NCBI GenBank assembly: GCA_029706075.1 | Contig: JAINUG010000048.1 | Span: 3,404,501-3,468,500, forward strand | Origin: Aldrovandia affinis | Lineage: Eukaryota > Chordata > Actinopteri > Notacanthiformes > Halosauridae | Reading direction: 5' to 3' | DNA: 64,000 bases | Part shown: positions 52,601 through 61,779 of the stretch, piece after piece | How positions within the stretch are numbered: the first letter of the stretch is position 1 | Layout: each line of letters opens with the position of its first letter | Program-made: the position numbers and the translations under genes | Notes under the pieces: model-generated | What the model saw: only the letters and a program-made list of their open reading frames with translations | Told to the model about the DNA's origin: nothing | Database searches by the model: none

Positions 52601-52914
52601 CTCCAAATCGGAGGTCCACTCAGCTCACATGGGTGAGAATGGCCAATGAACTGGAGTGACTGGTAAACACCAAGCAGAGAGGCAGTCTGACAATGATAGT
52701 GGGAAAGGAGAGACTCTGCAGGACACACACAATCACACCCATGCACACTTTCTTGCTCTCTCCCATACGATCGCAAACTCTCTCACACACACTCACACTC
52801 AAACATACTCAACGTTACTCTTGCAGTCTCTCTCAATCTCTCTGACATTCCCTCTCTCTTTATGTTGTACTCACACAGACTTGTGCACATGTATACATGC
52901 ACATGTGCACTACA

Positions 52915-52957
<43 letters not shown>

Positions 52958-55900
52958 TGGGCAATTCTCCCAGTCAAAGCCTGAGCTCCGTACCATCTGC
53001 TCCCGGGAGTGTTTTCCAGACCATGCTTATCAACAAAATACACACAGACACACATGCCCCCACCCCATATGTCTTTCTTTTCACCCTCTTCCTCTTTTTA
53101 TGCTATCCTTCCAATAATATTTTGTTCATTTTTCCTCTAGTTATTGAAATGATTCAAATTTCTAGGGTTGGCAATGTTACTTACAGATATGGCATATGAA
53201 TTGATATGCCTATTCCAAGCTGTTGTTTTAAATTTCATGATATAAATGTTTAACTGAATTGCATCATTTTGTCCTTAATTGGGTAGTTAACATAATTATA
53301 TAGCACTTAAAATATGTAGAATCCCAAAAGTAACAATCTGAGAACACCCTTTGCGGTAACAAAAGCCATTTCCAGGCAGCACTCTGATGCTGCCTATCAG
53401 ACCTATTTACTGCTTGTTCACTAAAGACATACTGAACTTACTGCTATTCATAGCATTGTGGAACAGACGTGTGGCAAATCTACCTTGTTTACCTGCACTG
53501 CACACCTGTTCGCGAGAGGTGGAGGAGAATAGGGGGGTGGGCAGGGCGGGTGAATGTCAATATTGTGGTGAAAACACAGTGAGCGACGCCTTCTTGCGTC
53601 CCTCTCTTTACACACTCACACCTGGGCGCAGAGACGCCATGGATGCTGATAAGGCTGTCAGACAAGGAATATTAGCATGACATCAATGTCGTGTGATTGC
53701 GCTCCCTCTGCAGGCACTCAGCGGTAACTACAAGGTACACCCGACCAGGTACAAAGGGCAGTTGTTCGTGTAACCCAACGTCTTCCTCCAGGAAATTGAA
53801 AGGCAGCGGTAATGACAATGAGTTTATTGAAAATGACGAAATGAATGTTGTTTTAAATTAATTGAGAGAGTAATTTAAATGTGTTATTGTTACTCAATTC
53901 CAATTGACGGTTGGTTACAATATAGTCCGTGCACTCTTAAGTGTAACCAACCTTATGAAATCAGATGGTGATGTTTATTGTTGTTGTTGTTTTTATTTAT
54001 TTTGATTGATTGGTGTCGGCATGTGTGAATATTTCACGAGCCGACATTATTGTATAACTAAATTATATCTTACTGTAGATTCCCAACTCAACATGCAATT
54101 TTAATAGGCCTACTTTTCGAGTTTCTCATCGGACAAAGCAAATGATGTTAACGCTTAAAAGTGACTTTCATCCACGAATGATCGGACAACTCTGTTGGCC
54201 AAAGGATTTCGACAGTCTATTTAAAGAAGCCTATTTTAAAAACACACCGCCGGCTACAGCTGTAGAAACATATCTAAAAAAGTTAAAAATAAATCCTGCC
54301 TTTTTGCAGCACTTCAGTGGTCTAATCGTTTGTATCCTCCGCTATGGTGCGAGAGTGCGAGAAAGAGGGGAAAGTGATGCGCAGAGCCCCGTTGATATAC
54401 GACCCGACCCTTGGGGAAACAGTCCACGCACCACCACATCAAATCTGCAATCATTAACACAGCTAATAAATAACCTCCGTCAATCCGGCTGGGCATTACA
54501 GCGTGTTAGTCAGGATCCGTTAACTCGCGGTAAAAGTGGGGCTGTAATGAATGTTCAGGAGACCAGCCCTAAAGAAGAAAAAAACAATCTGTATTAGAAA
54601 ACATGTTTCATATTCATTGCGTGTCTAGCATTACGCAAGATGACTTGAGGTAAAAGATGGATAGAATAAACTGTCATATTCTTGTCAGAATGTTCAGTGC
54701 TCGCCGTCGGCCACCAAGAGCCGCCTGCATTCACGACACTGGGTTATTTTATGGTAGCTATTTAAGTTCGGCTACAGCTTAGTTCGTCAATTACCCTATC
54801 CATAATTTATTTGGAAAGGAATCAAATAAACGTATCAGAACTGAACCGAACAGGATAATCTCCTTGTCTCTCGATAAAGATGAATTGCATCTCCCTGAGA
54901 ACGCCGCTGCCCCATTAACTGCGATGTGTTTGCGGAGCACGTTGGAAAGCGTCGAGGCGGACGAGTGAATCACACTCCGTGGAGAAAGGGAAGTTTGAAG
55001 GCACAGAGACATAAGAATGAATTATTGGTCTCGTGATGCGAGTAAAATTATTATAAAAACCAAACCATTACAATCTAAACGATTAGTTTGTTCTGGGCTG
55101 TGCGCATAGTAGCCTATGGCCGGTATATTTTGCACACATAAAGGACGACGATTATAGTATTTCAGACCTTTAGAAATGATGTCATGGATAGATAGAGTCA
55201 TAACTATATGTACAGTCATAGATCACTGTCTTGCGCACACGCATGGCGCGCGGAGCAGATTTAAGTGCTCTAAATTCAGACACAAAGCCTTGGCACAGCG
55301 GGTTACGTCGTCCACTATGAGACCAGAAATTGAATCGATGCCGTATTCTCATTAGAACATTTCTCATCAACAGCGTTATGACACATGGTCTTGATATAGG
55401 CCTACCTCGATTGTGGGAAGTAGTTTAGTCATGGCAGGCAGTTGTTAGTAAACCAAATCAAATTCAGTTTTAAAATATTCCAAGGTTATTCTTGAAAAAG
55501 TGTAAAGCCAAAGCATCCGTGTCTTTGTGTCGCATTGTGCCTCTAAACCATGTCACCATGTACTGGGGCAATTTTTGCAGGCCTGGTTGAGGATGTTCCG
55601 AAATGCACTATTGTGTGAAATTCATTCCATATCACGTATTGCTCATTATAATTCTGGTGCGGTAATATACACCACCTGAATCATACACCCGAATAAATCA
55701 GAATCACAAAGTAGAGATTAGAGTGCATCCATTATATTCTTTATATTACATAAAAAAACTTCCCTGCATTACTGCCATGCTCTTCAAAACACCAGAGACG
55801 GGTTTTTGGAAACGTTTCAGGACATTACATTTAAAAAATAATTCAGATAGCAGGAGTTTACAATGAAAAATTATTGGGTCAGCACTTTCTCCAATTGCAA

Positions 55901-56400
55901 CGAATACAAGTGTCTCTTCCCCAAATGTCAGGAAGTTATGAGCCTTGTTGAAATCTCGTTCTCATAAATATTACCAATCCTTACCGCAGGAGATAACAAT
56001 TGACTGCTTCTTAACAAATGTGAGTTGTTTTTCTTATATGCATTTACCAATGGTGTGCTTTAAAGATTTGCTTTGCAGGCTGTATGCTCAATGTAGTCAT
56101 AGATACTTAAAAATAAACCGTTCAAAAGTTAATACATGTGAGTAGGCTTATTCTTTGAAAACCTACTTTTCCTACTTTTTTTCTGTAAGTAAATTAAACG
56201 CACGCATTAATACAGACACACAAGCGCGCGCACACACGCAATTTTGAAAAGATTAGTCACACATGTCCTGCTCTGAAATAATGGACTAAGACCAAATATT
56301 TAATGAGCTAATAAAAAAGTTAAATACATTTAAGCACTGATAAACTTGGCCAACGCTTACCATGAATGAAGACGTTCAGTAGTACCCCAAGGAAAATCAT
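39557..56400 (-). CDS. gfra3: GDNF-family receptor alpha, GFRA3-like (8 coding exons)
   Basis: GPI-anchored co-receptor that, in this family, binds a GDNF-family ligand (artemin for GFRA3) and presents it to the RET kinase at the cell surface. CDS exons in transcript order: 56361-56400, 46476-46760, 45659-45751, 44684-45032, 42954-43063, 41929-42063, 41426-41556, 39557-39760; total 1347 nt, 448 residues. Seen: hydrophobic signal peptide (about residues 1-18); cysteine-rich domain 1 (C29-C97), domain 2 (C151-C255, with [12 protein letters not shown] at 186-197 and GERRRKT at 220-226) and domain 3 (C266-C336, with MTPNYV at 296-301); one N-glycosylation sequon (N303-S-S); proline-rich then acidic stalk; hydrophobic tail at 432-444. 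Family knowledge: three-domain GFR-alpha proteins of 400-465 residues fit. GFRA1, 2 and 4 carry TLRQC and RGMKKE in domain 1; this protein has VLEYC and RGSRRE. SPYED and CGERRR resemble GFRA3. Domain 2 and CLQNAI also resemble bird GFRA4, so the paralogue assignment is an inference; family membership is very secure. Confidence 0.93.
39775..39832. repeat. (GA)n / (CT)n microsatellite at the exon 8 acceptor
   Basis: In the sense of the GFRA transcript this is a CT run ending about 15 nt before the CAG acceptor of exon 8, and it doubles as its polypyrimidine tract. Confidence 0.95.
40553..41041. mobile_element. Non-autonomous DNA transposon (MITE), GFRA intron 7
   Basis: Left end CGTTTACACTGTCTGATAAA then AGTGAC; right end TGAGTCACTTTTAAAAGTAG then ATGTAAACAG, which reverse-complement to a related GTTTACAT...AAAAGTGACTCA. 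ATCAGATAT occurs near both ends in inverted order. No transposase. Superfamily uncertain (hAT or PIF-like). Confidence 0.6.
41185..41400. repeat. 33-bp minisatellite, about six copies
   Basis: Unit CAGTGTTCATTGTTGTGGTG followed by AATGTAGAGATCA, the four central copies nearly identical. The period is a multiple of three, so open frames run through it on both strands; these are not genes. Lies within intron 7, close to the exon 7 donor. Confidence 0.95.
41426..41556 (-). CDS. gfra3: Coding exon 7 of the GFRA gene (end of D3 and stalk)
   Basis: 131 nt, acceptor CCTTTCAG, donor ACT|GTGAGT, leaving in phase 0. The split codon C+AG gives Gln338, so the junction reads CLQNAI, as in bird GFRA4. It continues into a proline-rich stalk ([10 protein letters not shown], residues 356-365) and the segment [11 protein letters not shown] 33-bp minisatellite begins about 27 nt inside the following intron. 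Confidence 0.88.
41929..42063 (-). CDS. gfra3: Coding exon 6 of the GFRA gene (domain 3)
   Basis: 135 nt, acceptor CCCTCAG, donor CTGC|GTGAGT. Encodes [13 protein letters not shown] with the only N-X-S/T sequon of the mature protein (N303), then [19 protein letters not shown] and FNSNGCL. TPN(F/Y)VSN is the human GFRA3 form; GFRA1/2/4 have TPNYID or TPNYVD. Enters and leaves in phase 1. Confidence 0.93.
42290..42440 (+). mobile_element. LINE 3' tail with (ATT)n, GFRA intron 5
   Basis: GAAAGGTGCTATACAAAAAA followed by ATTATT repeats is the standard end of L2/Rex1-like LINEs in fish. No coding part remains. Confidence 0.6.
42954..43063 (-). CDS. gfra3: Coding exon 5 of the GFRA gene (start of domain 3)
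   Basis: 110 nt, acceptor TGTCTCAG after a CA/GT-rich tract, donor ATAG|GTGAGA. Completes Arg256 (AG+G) and continues [10 protein letters not shown], then [17 protein letters not shown]. The DF.(T/H)NC and CL.AY.GLIG motifs are constant across GFR-alphas. Leaves in phase 1, so the next exon completes Gly293. Confidence 0.93.
43945..44010. repeat. (CT)n microsatellite, GFRA intron 4
   Basis: CT run with CCCT interruptions. Confidence 0.95.
44314..44396. repeat. (GT)n microsatellite, GFRA intron 4
   Basis: About 80 bp of pure GT. Confidence 0.98.
44684..45032 (-). CDS. gfra3: Coding exon 4 of the GFRA gene (domain 2, ligand-binding)
   Basis: 349 nt; enters in phase 1 (G+CC gives Ala140) and leaves in phase 2 (TGC AG|GTCAGC). 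Encodes residues 141-255 with the full domain 2 cysteine set (151, 158, 164, 175, 185, 190, 212, 214, 219, 231, 242, 249, 255). [20 protein letters not shown] and [15 protein letters not shown] are the family's most conserved blocks. In GFRA1 the arginine run corresponding to R222-R224 contributes to the ligand/RET-binding face. The acceptor was placed at CTTCACAG rather than the internal TCAG before AACCAG because only the former keeps frame with exon 3. Confidence 0.95.
45261..45566 (+). mobile_element. tRNA-derived SINE, copy 3, 5'-truncated (GFRA intron 3)
   Basis: Begins at the central GGCCCTGGCCGGGAGCCCCG and runs through GAGCTCGCCGAGAAGTGCG, GAGTTCCGTCTCGGAGGAGG and AGAGGGTATAATTGGCTACC to an A-rich tail. 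The tRNA head is missing. Antisense to the GFRA transcript. Confidence 0.85.
45659..45751 (-). CDS. gfra3: Coding exon 3 of the GFRA gene (D1-D2 linker)
   Basis: 93 nt, both junctions phase 1, so skipping would remove 31 residues without a frame change. Acceptor CACTGCCAG, donor GTAATT (weaker than consensus at +3 to +6). Encodes [18 protein letters not shown] and the following MSRMASIVA linker. YELDVSPYED is the corresponding stretch of human GFRA3, and SPYEP is usual in GFRA1/2/4. The exon sits between two opposite-strand SINE copies (45261-45566 and 45883-46130). Confidence 0.9.
45883..46130 (-). mobile_element. tRNA-derived SINE, copy 4, internally deleted (GFRA intron 2)
   Basis: Read on the minus strand: head GGGACCCCAGGTGGTGCAAC, GCAGGTTGCCCACTGCAGCC, GGGTTTCAGC (B-box region), then a shortened body, GCGAGCTCGC, AGAGGGTACAATTGGCTACC and a GGGAAAAATCTAAAAC-type tail. 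Same family as copies 1 and 3, sense to the GFRA transcript and so opposite to copy 3 on the other side of exon 3. Confidence 0.85.
46476..46760 (-). CDS. gfra3: Coding exon 2 of the GFRA gene (cysteine-rich domain 1)
   Basis: The acceptor is a C/T-rich tract ending CTCTCCAG; the donor is CAGG|GTGAGT. Encodes residues 15-108 plus split codons on both sides (phase 1 in, phase 1 out). Eight cysteines at 29, 36, 42, 52, 69, 85, 87 and 97 match the domain 1 spacing of other GFR-alphas, ending in CLRVYWTV. Divergent from GFRA1/2/4 where those have YRTLRQC and CKRGMKKE: here YRVLEYC and CQRGSRRE. Domain 1 is the most variable part of the family and is dispensable for ligand binding in GFRA1. Flanked on its 5' side by the 9.6-kb intron 1. 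Confidence 0.93.
48951..49022. repeat. Perfect 15-bp inverted repeat, 42-bp loop, GFRA intron 1
   Basis: AGTACCACCTATAAA (48951-48965) and TTTATAGGTGGTACT (49008-49022). Could be a small MITE relic or an RNA hairpin. Confidence 0.8.
51545..51695 (+). mobile_element. Degenerate L2-like tail sequence, GFRA intron 1
   Basis: TTGCTCTGGTAAGAGCCTG and, later, TAGGATAAGTGCATCTGGTG resemble decayed copies of the CTCTGGATAAGAGCG stem-loop. GTAATGTACTGTAA words follow each. Confidence 0.45.
51834..52330 (-). mobile_element. Tc1-type transposon relic, internally deleted (GFRA intron 1)
   Basis: Terminal inverted repeats TACAGTACCAGTCAATAG... and ...CTTTTGACTGGTACTGTA, each next to TA. The minus strand keeps the transposase C-terminal part: [20 protein letters not shown] (catalytic Glu in PIE), then after a frameshift [21 protein letters not shown]-terminal and central parts are gone. 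A third Tc1 lineage in this window. Confidence 0.9.
52916..52952. repeat. (CA)n microsatellite, GFRA intron 1
   Basis: Pure CA run. Confidence 0.95.
56361..56400 (-). CDS. gfra3: Coding exon 1 of the GFRA gene (signal peptide)
   Basis: The ATG at 56400-56398 has A at -3 (ACAACATG) and opens a hydrophobic leader, [13 protein letters not shown]. The exon ends one base into a Gly codon (phase 1) before a GTAAGC donor. That base joins GC at the start of exon 2 to make GGC. The leader is short; the hydrophobic core is residues 2-12, with cleavage plausible near residues 14-18. The start is chosen because the phase fits exon 2 exactly and the leader is a credible signal peptide. No transcript evidence is available here, so a different first exon cannot be excluded. 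Confidence 0.82.
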
Positions 56401-57080
56401 GTTGTCCGCAGTGGAATAGCTCGAGACAGCCGGACGCAGTGTGAATGATGCCGGGGAATTCTTGACTTCTACTGGTCGCTCGGTCCTCTCTCTACTTTAC
56501 TGTCCTTCAAACACAGACCCACCGCCAGCTACATACATCCAGCCACCGCCGCACTCTTCCCCGGGGCCACTGGGAAGGGGTTGGATGCTTGTGGGTGGGA
56601 GTTACTGAAGGTGAATCCCACAGTATACCAGCACAAACAGCCAAGAAAATATACTTAAGTTTAATGACGCACCGATCCCTTCAACGTGGCGGGTATTGGC
56701 GTAAAATTCTGTAATAAGATATTAAGAATCCCCAAATCTTCCAAAGATGGTGTGCATCACATTGCAACCTTTCCCCCGTTGATAACATTAATTCATGCAA
56801 GAAATGCGTGGTTATTCTCCGAAACTTTTGGTCAGTGGGCACGATAGGTGTACTAACGGAACGGAGCTCGCCTGTCCTGCTCCTATCTCAGTGCAAATCA
56901 CAGCGATCCTTCTACGGATCCGCTTCTCGCAACACGGGTCGGTCCAAACCCGTCCCCCTCGAAGCTGAACAGGCAGTCCGGTCGTGTGTCGTTGTGCGAT
57001 CCGAGGTGACAGACTGCTTATGTTCAAACTGCACGTCGCATTTCATTCGAAGATGCTGTGCAGTGATTGGATGAGGAGAG
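56401..57080 (-). promoter_or_regulatory. 5' UTR and probable promoter region of the GFRA gene
   Basis: Immediately upstream of the start codon the minus strand carries GC-richer, CpG-containing sequence (notably 56400-56580 and 56850-57010), unlike the AT-rich DNA around it. I see no clear TATA box in the first 150 nt, consistent with a CpG-type promoter. Extent and start site are inferred from composition only. Confidence 0.4.
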
Positions 57081-57957
57081 AACCAGGCACGTCGGGCGAG
57101 AGAGAGAAACTACAGTAGAGACATGGTACTGTAGACGCAATAATGGAGGGGGGGTACAGTTGTATATGTTAAATTGTAACATTTCAACGGTAACATCTGT
57201 AACTTACGGAGTCCATAAGGGAACATTGAGTGAAAAATATGTATCTCGTGGGCATTACTTCATATCCCGTAGACAGGAGACCTTATCTCGTGTCATGGGC
57301 ACTAGATCCTTATCTCGTGTTGTCGACTTAATGTCTCGATTTACTATATGTAGGAAAAGAGATGTTATTGACATCATATCCTATTAGGGTATAATCAAGT
57401 TAGCGCATGCGGAGTCTACTTATCTAACACCCCCCCTCACCCCCACCCCCCCAAAAAAACAAAAAAACAACAACCCCACATCCCAAATCAAACTGCTTCA
57501 AAGGCAAGTCATGAGTTATTCAGGTGTTTCCACAGGACTTCCTGTAAGTGCCACACAGCGTGGCGGCTTTCGCGATCCCTCTGATCCTCTCTGCATCTAT
57601 ATCTACTCAAAGCGTAAACTAAGGCCCTTATTTTCTCCTCTACAATCAGCAGTGCTCTATTAATCCCTGCGTTTTGCCCCTGTCCTCTATTGTGGCATAG
57701 CAACGTGCACCAGCTCACGGCACTGCCATTAAGGGGAAAGTAAATATGAGCGCCGTCTTTCGTGGACCTACGTGTGAATAAATACAAAACCGTCGAACTT
57801 ATATTTTAAAAGCTCTGATACAAAATGTTGAAAATGTGTTAGGAAACCACAACAATAATACATGTAATTATGAATGTCCATAGTGTGTAGGCTACAGGTT
57901 GTAGGCACTGGGGCTAATTTTCGTACTTTGCCCTCGCCGTTATAATTATTATGACTG

Positions 57958-57993
<36 letters not shown>

Positions 57994-57994
57994 G

Positions 57995-58029
<35 letters not shown>

Positions 58030-58639
58030 GTTGTTGTTGTTTTGTTTTTATTGTTAATATTTTAATAATATTACAATCAAATGTTAACTATTTGATTATT
58101 ATTGCAATATTTTTAAACAATATTACTTCTCTTCAAATGTCCAATCATAATTGTCAGCCCGTCCCATCTTTGCACACACTAAGAACCCTCATTCTCCAAA
58201 ACCAATAGTCGCCTCTTTGCAGTCAGTAGTAGTAGTGTAACCGCACCGGTGGTGGTAGGCGCCCGGTCAACCAGAGGAGTAGCCATTGGGCAATGAGGTG
58301 GGGAACATACCAAGAGTATCCCCATGGGTCACAGGTCACAGTCAGCGCTGGCACAGTCAGAATTCATCCCAGAGCGCGGAGGCCATCACTGCAGTAAGTG
58401 CGAGTGACTCAAACAGATACACAAACATGTCTAAATCTCAAGCCTCACTCTGTCAGAGTAATTACATCCAATGCTGGACACAACAGAAGCTTTGACATGT
58501 TTATGGGATACAGAACAGTTGTCATTTTCATTCCAGCTAATTAGTGAAGTGCAATTGTAAGTAATTCAACTGCTGACCTCCATGCTGCTAGTTATTTCCT
58601 TGCATGTTTCCATCTAGTAATGGTTTATGTGCCTTATGT
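57081..58639. other. No gene recognised upstream of the GFRA gene
   Basis: Contains a conserved-looking block at 57510-57780 (CCATTAAGGGGAAAGTAAAT, open for 92 codons on minus, no domain) and an ATT/GTT microsatellite at 57959-58045. The rest is AT-rich unique DNA. Confidence 0.5.
57959..58045. repeat. (ATT)n/(GTT)n microsatellite
   Basis: Trinucleotide run of about 85 bp with GTT interruptions. Confidence 0.95.
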
Positions 58640-59257
58640 CCCCAGACTCCACCACCTGTCCCACAAAGGATCTCTCTCATAGATTATTGTAATTCACTAT
58701 ATCAGTCTTAATTGTCAGACTCTTTCCCACCTGAAGATTATCCCAAATGCAGCAGCCAGAATCCTAACCAGAACCAAGAAAATACCTCATATCCCCTGTC
58801 CTAGACTCATTATACTGTCTTCCAGTTAGTTTTAGACTTAAAATTGTATTAATTATTTTTAAAGCAATGCATAGACTAACCCCAGACTGCATTGCTGACC
58901 TAGTGAAACTAAACTCTTAGATCATCAGACTGACTGTTCCAGTATCCAAATGCAAATCAGGGCTTTTTCCTGTAACAGCTCCTCAGCCCTGGGACAAGTC
59001 TGCCACTTGAAATCAGGCTAGCAAAGTTTGTGCCTTCTTTTAAATCTCTTCTAAACTCATTTTTACAGACTTGCTTTTCATTAAACACTACATTTTAATG
59101 TCTGTATTTTATTACCTTTTCAGTATATTTTTATGGATCTGAATTTGCTTTTATGATTTTATCCCTGTCTTTGAGTTTTTTCCTTTATTTTTATGCTGTT
59201 CTTCACTTTTATGTAAAGCACTTTGTACTCTATTGTAAGACAGGTGCTTTATATAAA

Positions 59258-59290
<33 letters not shown>
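58640..59290 (+). mobile_element. L2/CR1-superfamily LINE 3' end
   Basis: Decayed reverse transcriptase C-terminus in shifting frames: LIDYCNSLYQS near 58670, NAAARILTRTKK near 58750, LPVSFRLKIV then FKAMHRLTPDCIADLVKLNS near 58820-58920, and LEIRLAKFVPSFKSLLNSFL near 59010-59070. Ends TGTAAAGCACTTTGTACTC, GGTGCTTTATATAAAG and an ATT tail. Many stops and frameshifts. Confidence 0.85.
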
Positions 59291-59841
59291 TCTGTCTCTC
59301 TCTCATGGTCTGTTCATGACTCCCTGATTATCTGTCCTCTCCCTCTCATTCTTCTCCTTCTTACTCCCTTTATCTTTCCTCTTACATCTCCTCCACTCTA
59401 TCCCTCTCTCAGCTGCTTGCTGTTCGTACCAGTTTTGGTTTACGATCACATCAGCATAGTCTTTTAGCAGCACTTGACTAATTGCCCAATCTGCTGTGTT
59501 TGCCTCTGTGCGGTCGTGAGGGTCACTTTACACGTCCTTACGTGGGAGGTCCCATGATCCTCTGTGCTTCCACGCTGCCTTCCCTCCCCCCAGCACACAT
59601 GCACACATGCTCTTTCTATCTTTCACCACAATCACTACACAACAATAGATCTCCACTCCTGTTTCACGGCTCTGTTCAAATCTCATAGCACTATTCACCA
59701 AACTGTATGCAGCAACCATTGGTAATTTAATTTACAACTTGGAAGCCAAGAAAACAACAGAGAAGATCAATTGTTTAAGGACACACTCTGTATATGCATG
59801 TGCACACACTCACATCCATACACACAAACAATCTGGACCTC

Positions 59842-59845
<4 letters not shown>

Positions 59846-59938
<93 letters not shown>
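59846..59938. repeat. Compound (CT)n(CA)n microsatellite
   Basis: CT run to 59913, then CA to 59938. Confidence 0.97.
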
Positions 59939-60111
59939 GTCTGCATCCGTGTTAGTTTCAATTGAAACAACCATACAGTACAAATAAGAAATTGTATAAA
60001 CCAGTGGAGCAGTGGCACACCAGCCCCCCCAGCGTCACACCCAGCTGCTGGGATAAAAGCAACCTGTTCACCTGCAGACAAATACACAAATGTGCACACA
60101 CACACATACAT

Positions 60112-60112
<1 letters not shown>

Positions 60113-60170
<58 letters not shown>
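60113..60170. repeat. (CA)n microsatellite
   Basis: About 55 bp pure CA. Confidence 0.97.
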
Positions 60171-60174
<4 letters not shown>

Positions 60175-60269
60175 TCTTGCTCAAAAATAGATCCAGTTAA
60201 CAAGGGGCCACAGGGATCCTTGGTTCCTCTCCCATCAGAGACCTTGTTTATGCACAGAAAACTGTGACA

Positions 60270-60765
60270 CATATGTATCAGGTCAAAAACAGTCTGACTA
60301 CATGTTTTTATCACCACAAGGCTCGACAACTACAATGTATGTCTATAGGGCATCCCAGCCAACTTAGTATAGAAGCTACAGAACGTGCAAACTTCTGCTG
60401 TCAGTTCTTACCCACACCAAACAGAGCAGGACCAAACATTAAACCCACCTTCCAAAGGCTGCACTGGCTTCCCATCAAGTCTCATATTATGTATAAGATC
60501 CTGGACTTGTGTTTGATGTATTCTCGTGTTTGTCTGTCTTATCTATCCTCTTGTTTAGATTTTAATGCTTGTGTAAGCAGATTGTTGTTTTAAAATGTAT
60601 GTTTTTTTGATGTATGTTGATGGCCTTGGCGTACATTATCCTCTTTTGTCCCCACAGTGTTTTTGTAAATGCTGATGTTTGACTTTTATTTACCCTGATG
60701 TGTAAAGTGTCGTTGGGATCTAGAAAGGCACTATATAAAAAATATGTATTATTATTAAGTTGGCT
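60270..60765 (+). mobile_element. L2-like LINE 3' end, second copy
   Basis: Decayed reverse transcriptase words: FITTRLDNYN near 60310, LQNVQTSAVSS-like near 60380, then FQRLHWLPIKSHIMYKILDL near 60450-60510. Terminal sequence TGTAAAGTGTCGTTGGGATC, TAGAAAGGCACTATATAAAA and ATT repeats. A different subfamily from the copy at 58640. Confidence 0.8.
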
Positions 60766-61134
60766 GTGGAAGGCCCAGCTTACTAAAATCTTAAGGCTGA
60801 CATGTTGCAATAGAATGTTCCTGCCCTTTAAAAAAAAAAACTATTTTAGCCAAAATATGTAACATATATATATATTTGGGCTTATACATGTGTATAGAGA
60901 TTTACAGTACATGGCTTGATAATGTATTTCAGACTATTAATAACGTTTTGTCTTATTGCATTATATATTTTACAATACATATTCCCAAAGATTGTATAAT
61001 TGTCTTAACAATTATATTGTCATGACAGTTAAAAGAAAATAATAATAATGTTTTCGCTGTGTCTGGGTCCAATAGATTATCCAAGTTGGAAATCCTGTCA
61101 TTATGTAGTTAAAAATAGAGACAGTCCTGTACTA

Positions 61135-61395
61135 GACCGGCCCTGGTGGGGAGCCCCGATCGGGGGCAGGATTTGGCTGTCCGCCCTAGGGGGAGCCGGC
61201 ACAAATTTGCTGAGAAGCATGTATGGGTGACTCCAGAACGTGGGTGGGCAAATTCCATCTCAAAGGAAGTGGAGTTCGCTGCCCTCACTGCCCTCTGCCC
61301 TTGCCTTGTAGAGATGGCAAGCTTGTGTGGGGAGAGCAATTGAAATTGGAAGAAAAACTGGAAAAAATCTGAAACAAATAAAAAAAATAAAAAAG
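61135..61395 (+). mobile_element. tRNA-derived SINE, copy 5, 5'-truncated
   Basis: GACCGGCCCTGGTGGGGAGC, CCCGATCGGGGGCAGGATTT, GAGAAGCATGTATGGGTGAC and a TTGAAATTGGAAGAAAAACT tail align in order with copy 3. Lacks the tRNA head, truncated at nearly the same point as copy 3. More diverged. Confidence 0.8.
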
Positions 61396-61738
61396 GAGAC
61401 AGTCACAAAGATTGGCATTTTGCAATGAAAAACATGCAAGTGGGTATTGATTATGTATTGATTCTCATTTATAATATCTGTGTGTAACACATCAATGAGC
61501 TTAGTAATGAGTGTACGCATAGCTGGTGAAACCAACCACATGTAATATCAGGGTGATGGAAGGGGCAGAAGCCCCAGGGAAGAGAACAGAAAGGTAGATA
61601 GGTTAGTAATCTGAAAAATATAATGTTACGTAGGTACATGGGGAGGCCAGAGTGTAACCAGTGTAACCATCCATCCTTATATCCATCCCTTCATTAAAAC
61701 ACAGTAAAATTTGCTTGAGATAAGCCAACTAAAGTTTG

Positions 61739-61779
<41 letters not shown>

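Larger units (their letters stand above)
46761..56360 (-). other. Intron 1 of the GFRA gene (9.6 kb)
   Basis: Bounded by GTAAGC and CTCTCCAG. Holds CA microsatellites (near 47445, 49624, 50295 and 52916), a Tc1 relic (51834-52330), degenerate L2-like tail sequence (51545-51690), and a perfect 15-bp inverted repeat (48951-49022). The stretch 49840-50240 is unique-looking with ATTA-rich motifs (for example AATGATAATTACAGG) and could be an enhancer. The open frame at 54142-54597 (plus, 151 codons) has no recognisable domain and is not called as a gene. Confidence 0.8.

Noticed and set aside
54142-54597. 151-codon open frame on the plus strand in intron 1
   Set aside because: No recognisable domain, no clear promoter or splice context, and position inside an intron on the opposite strand. 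Length is within what chance gives in 64 kb.
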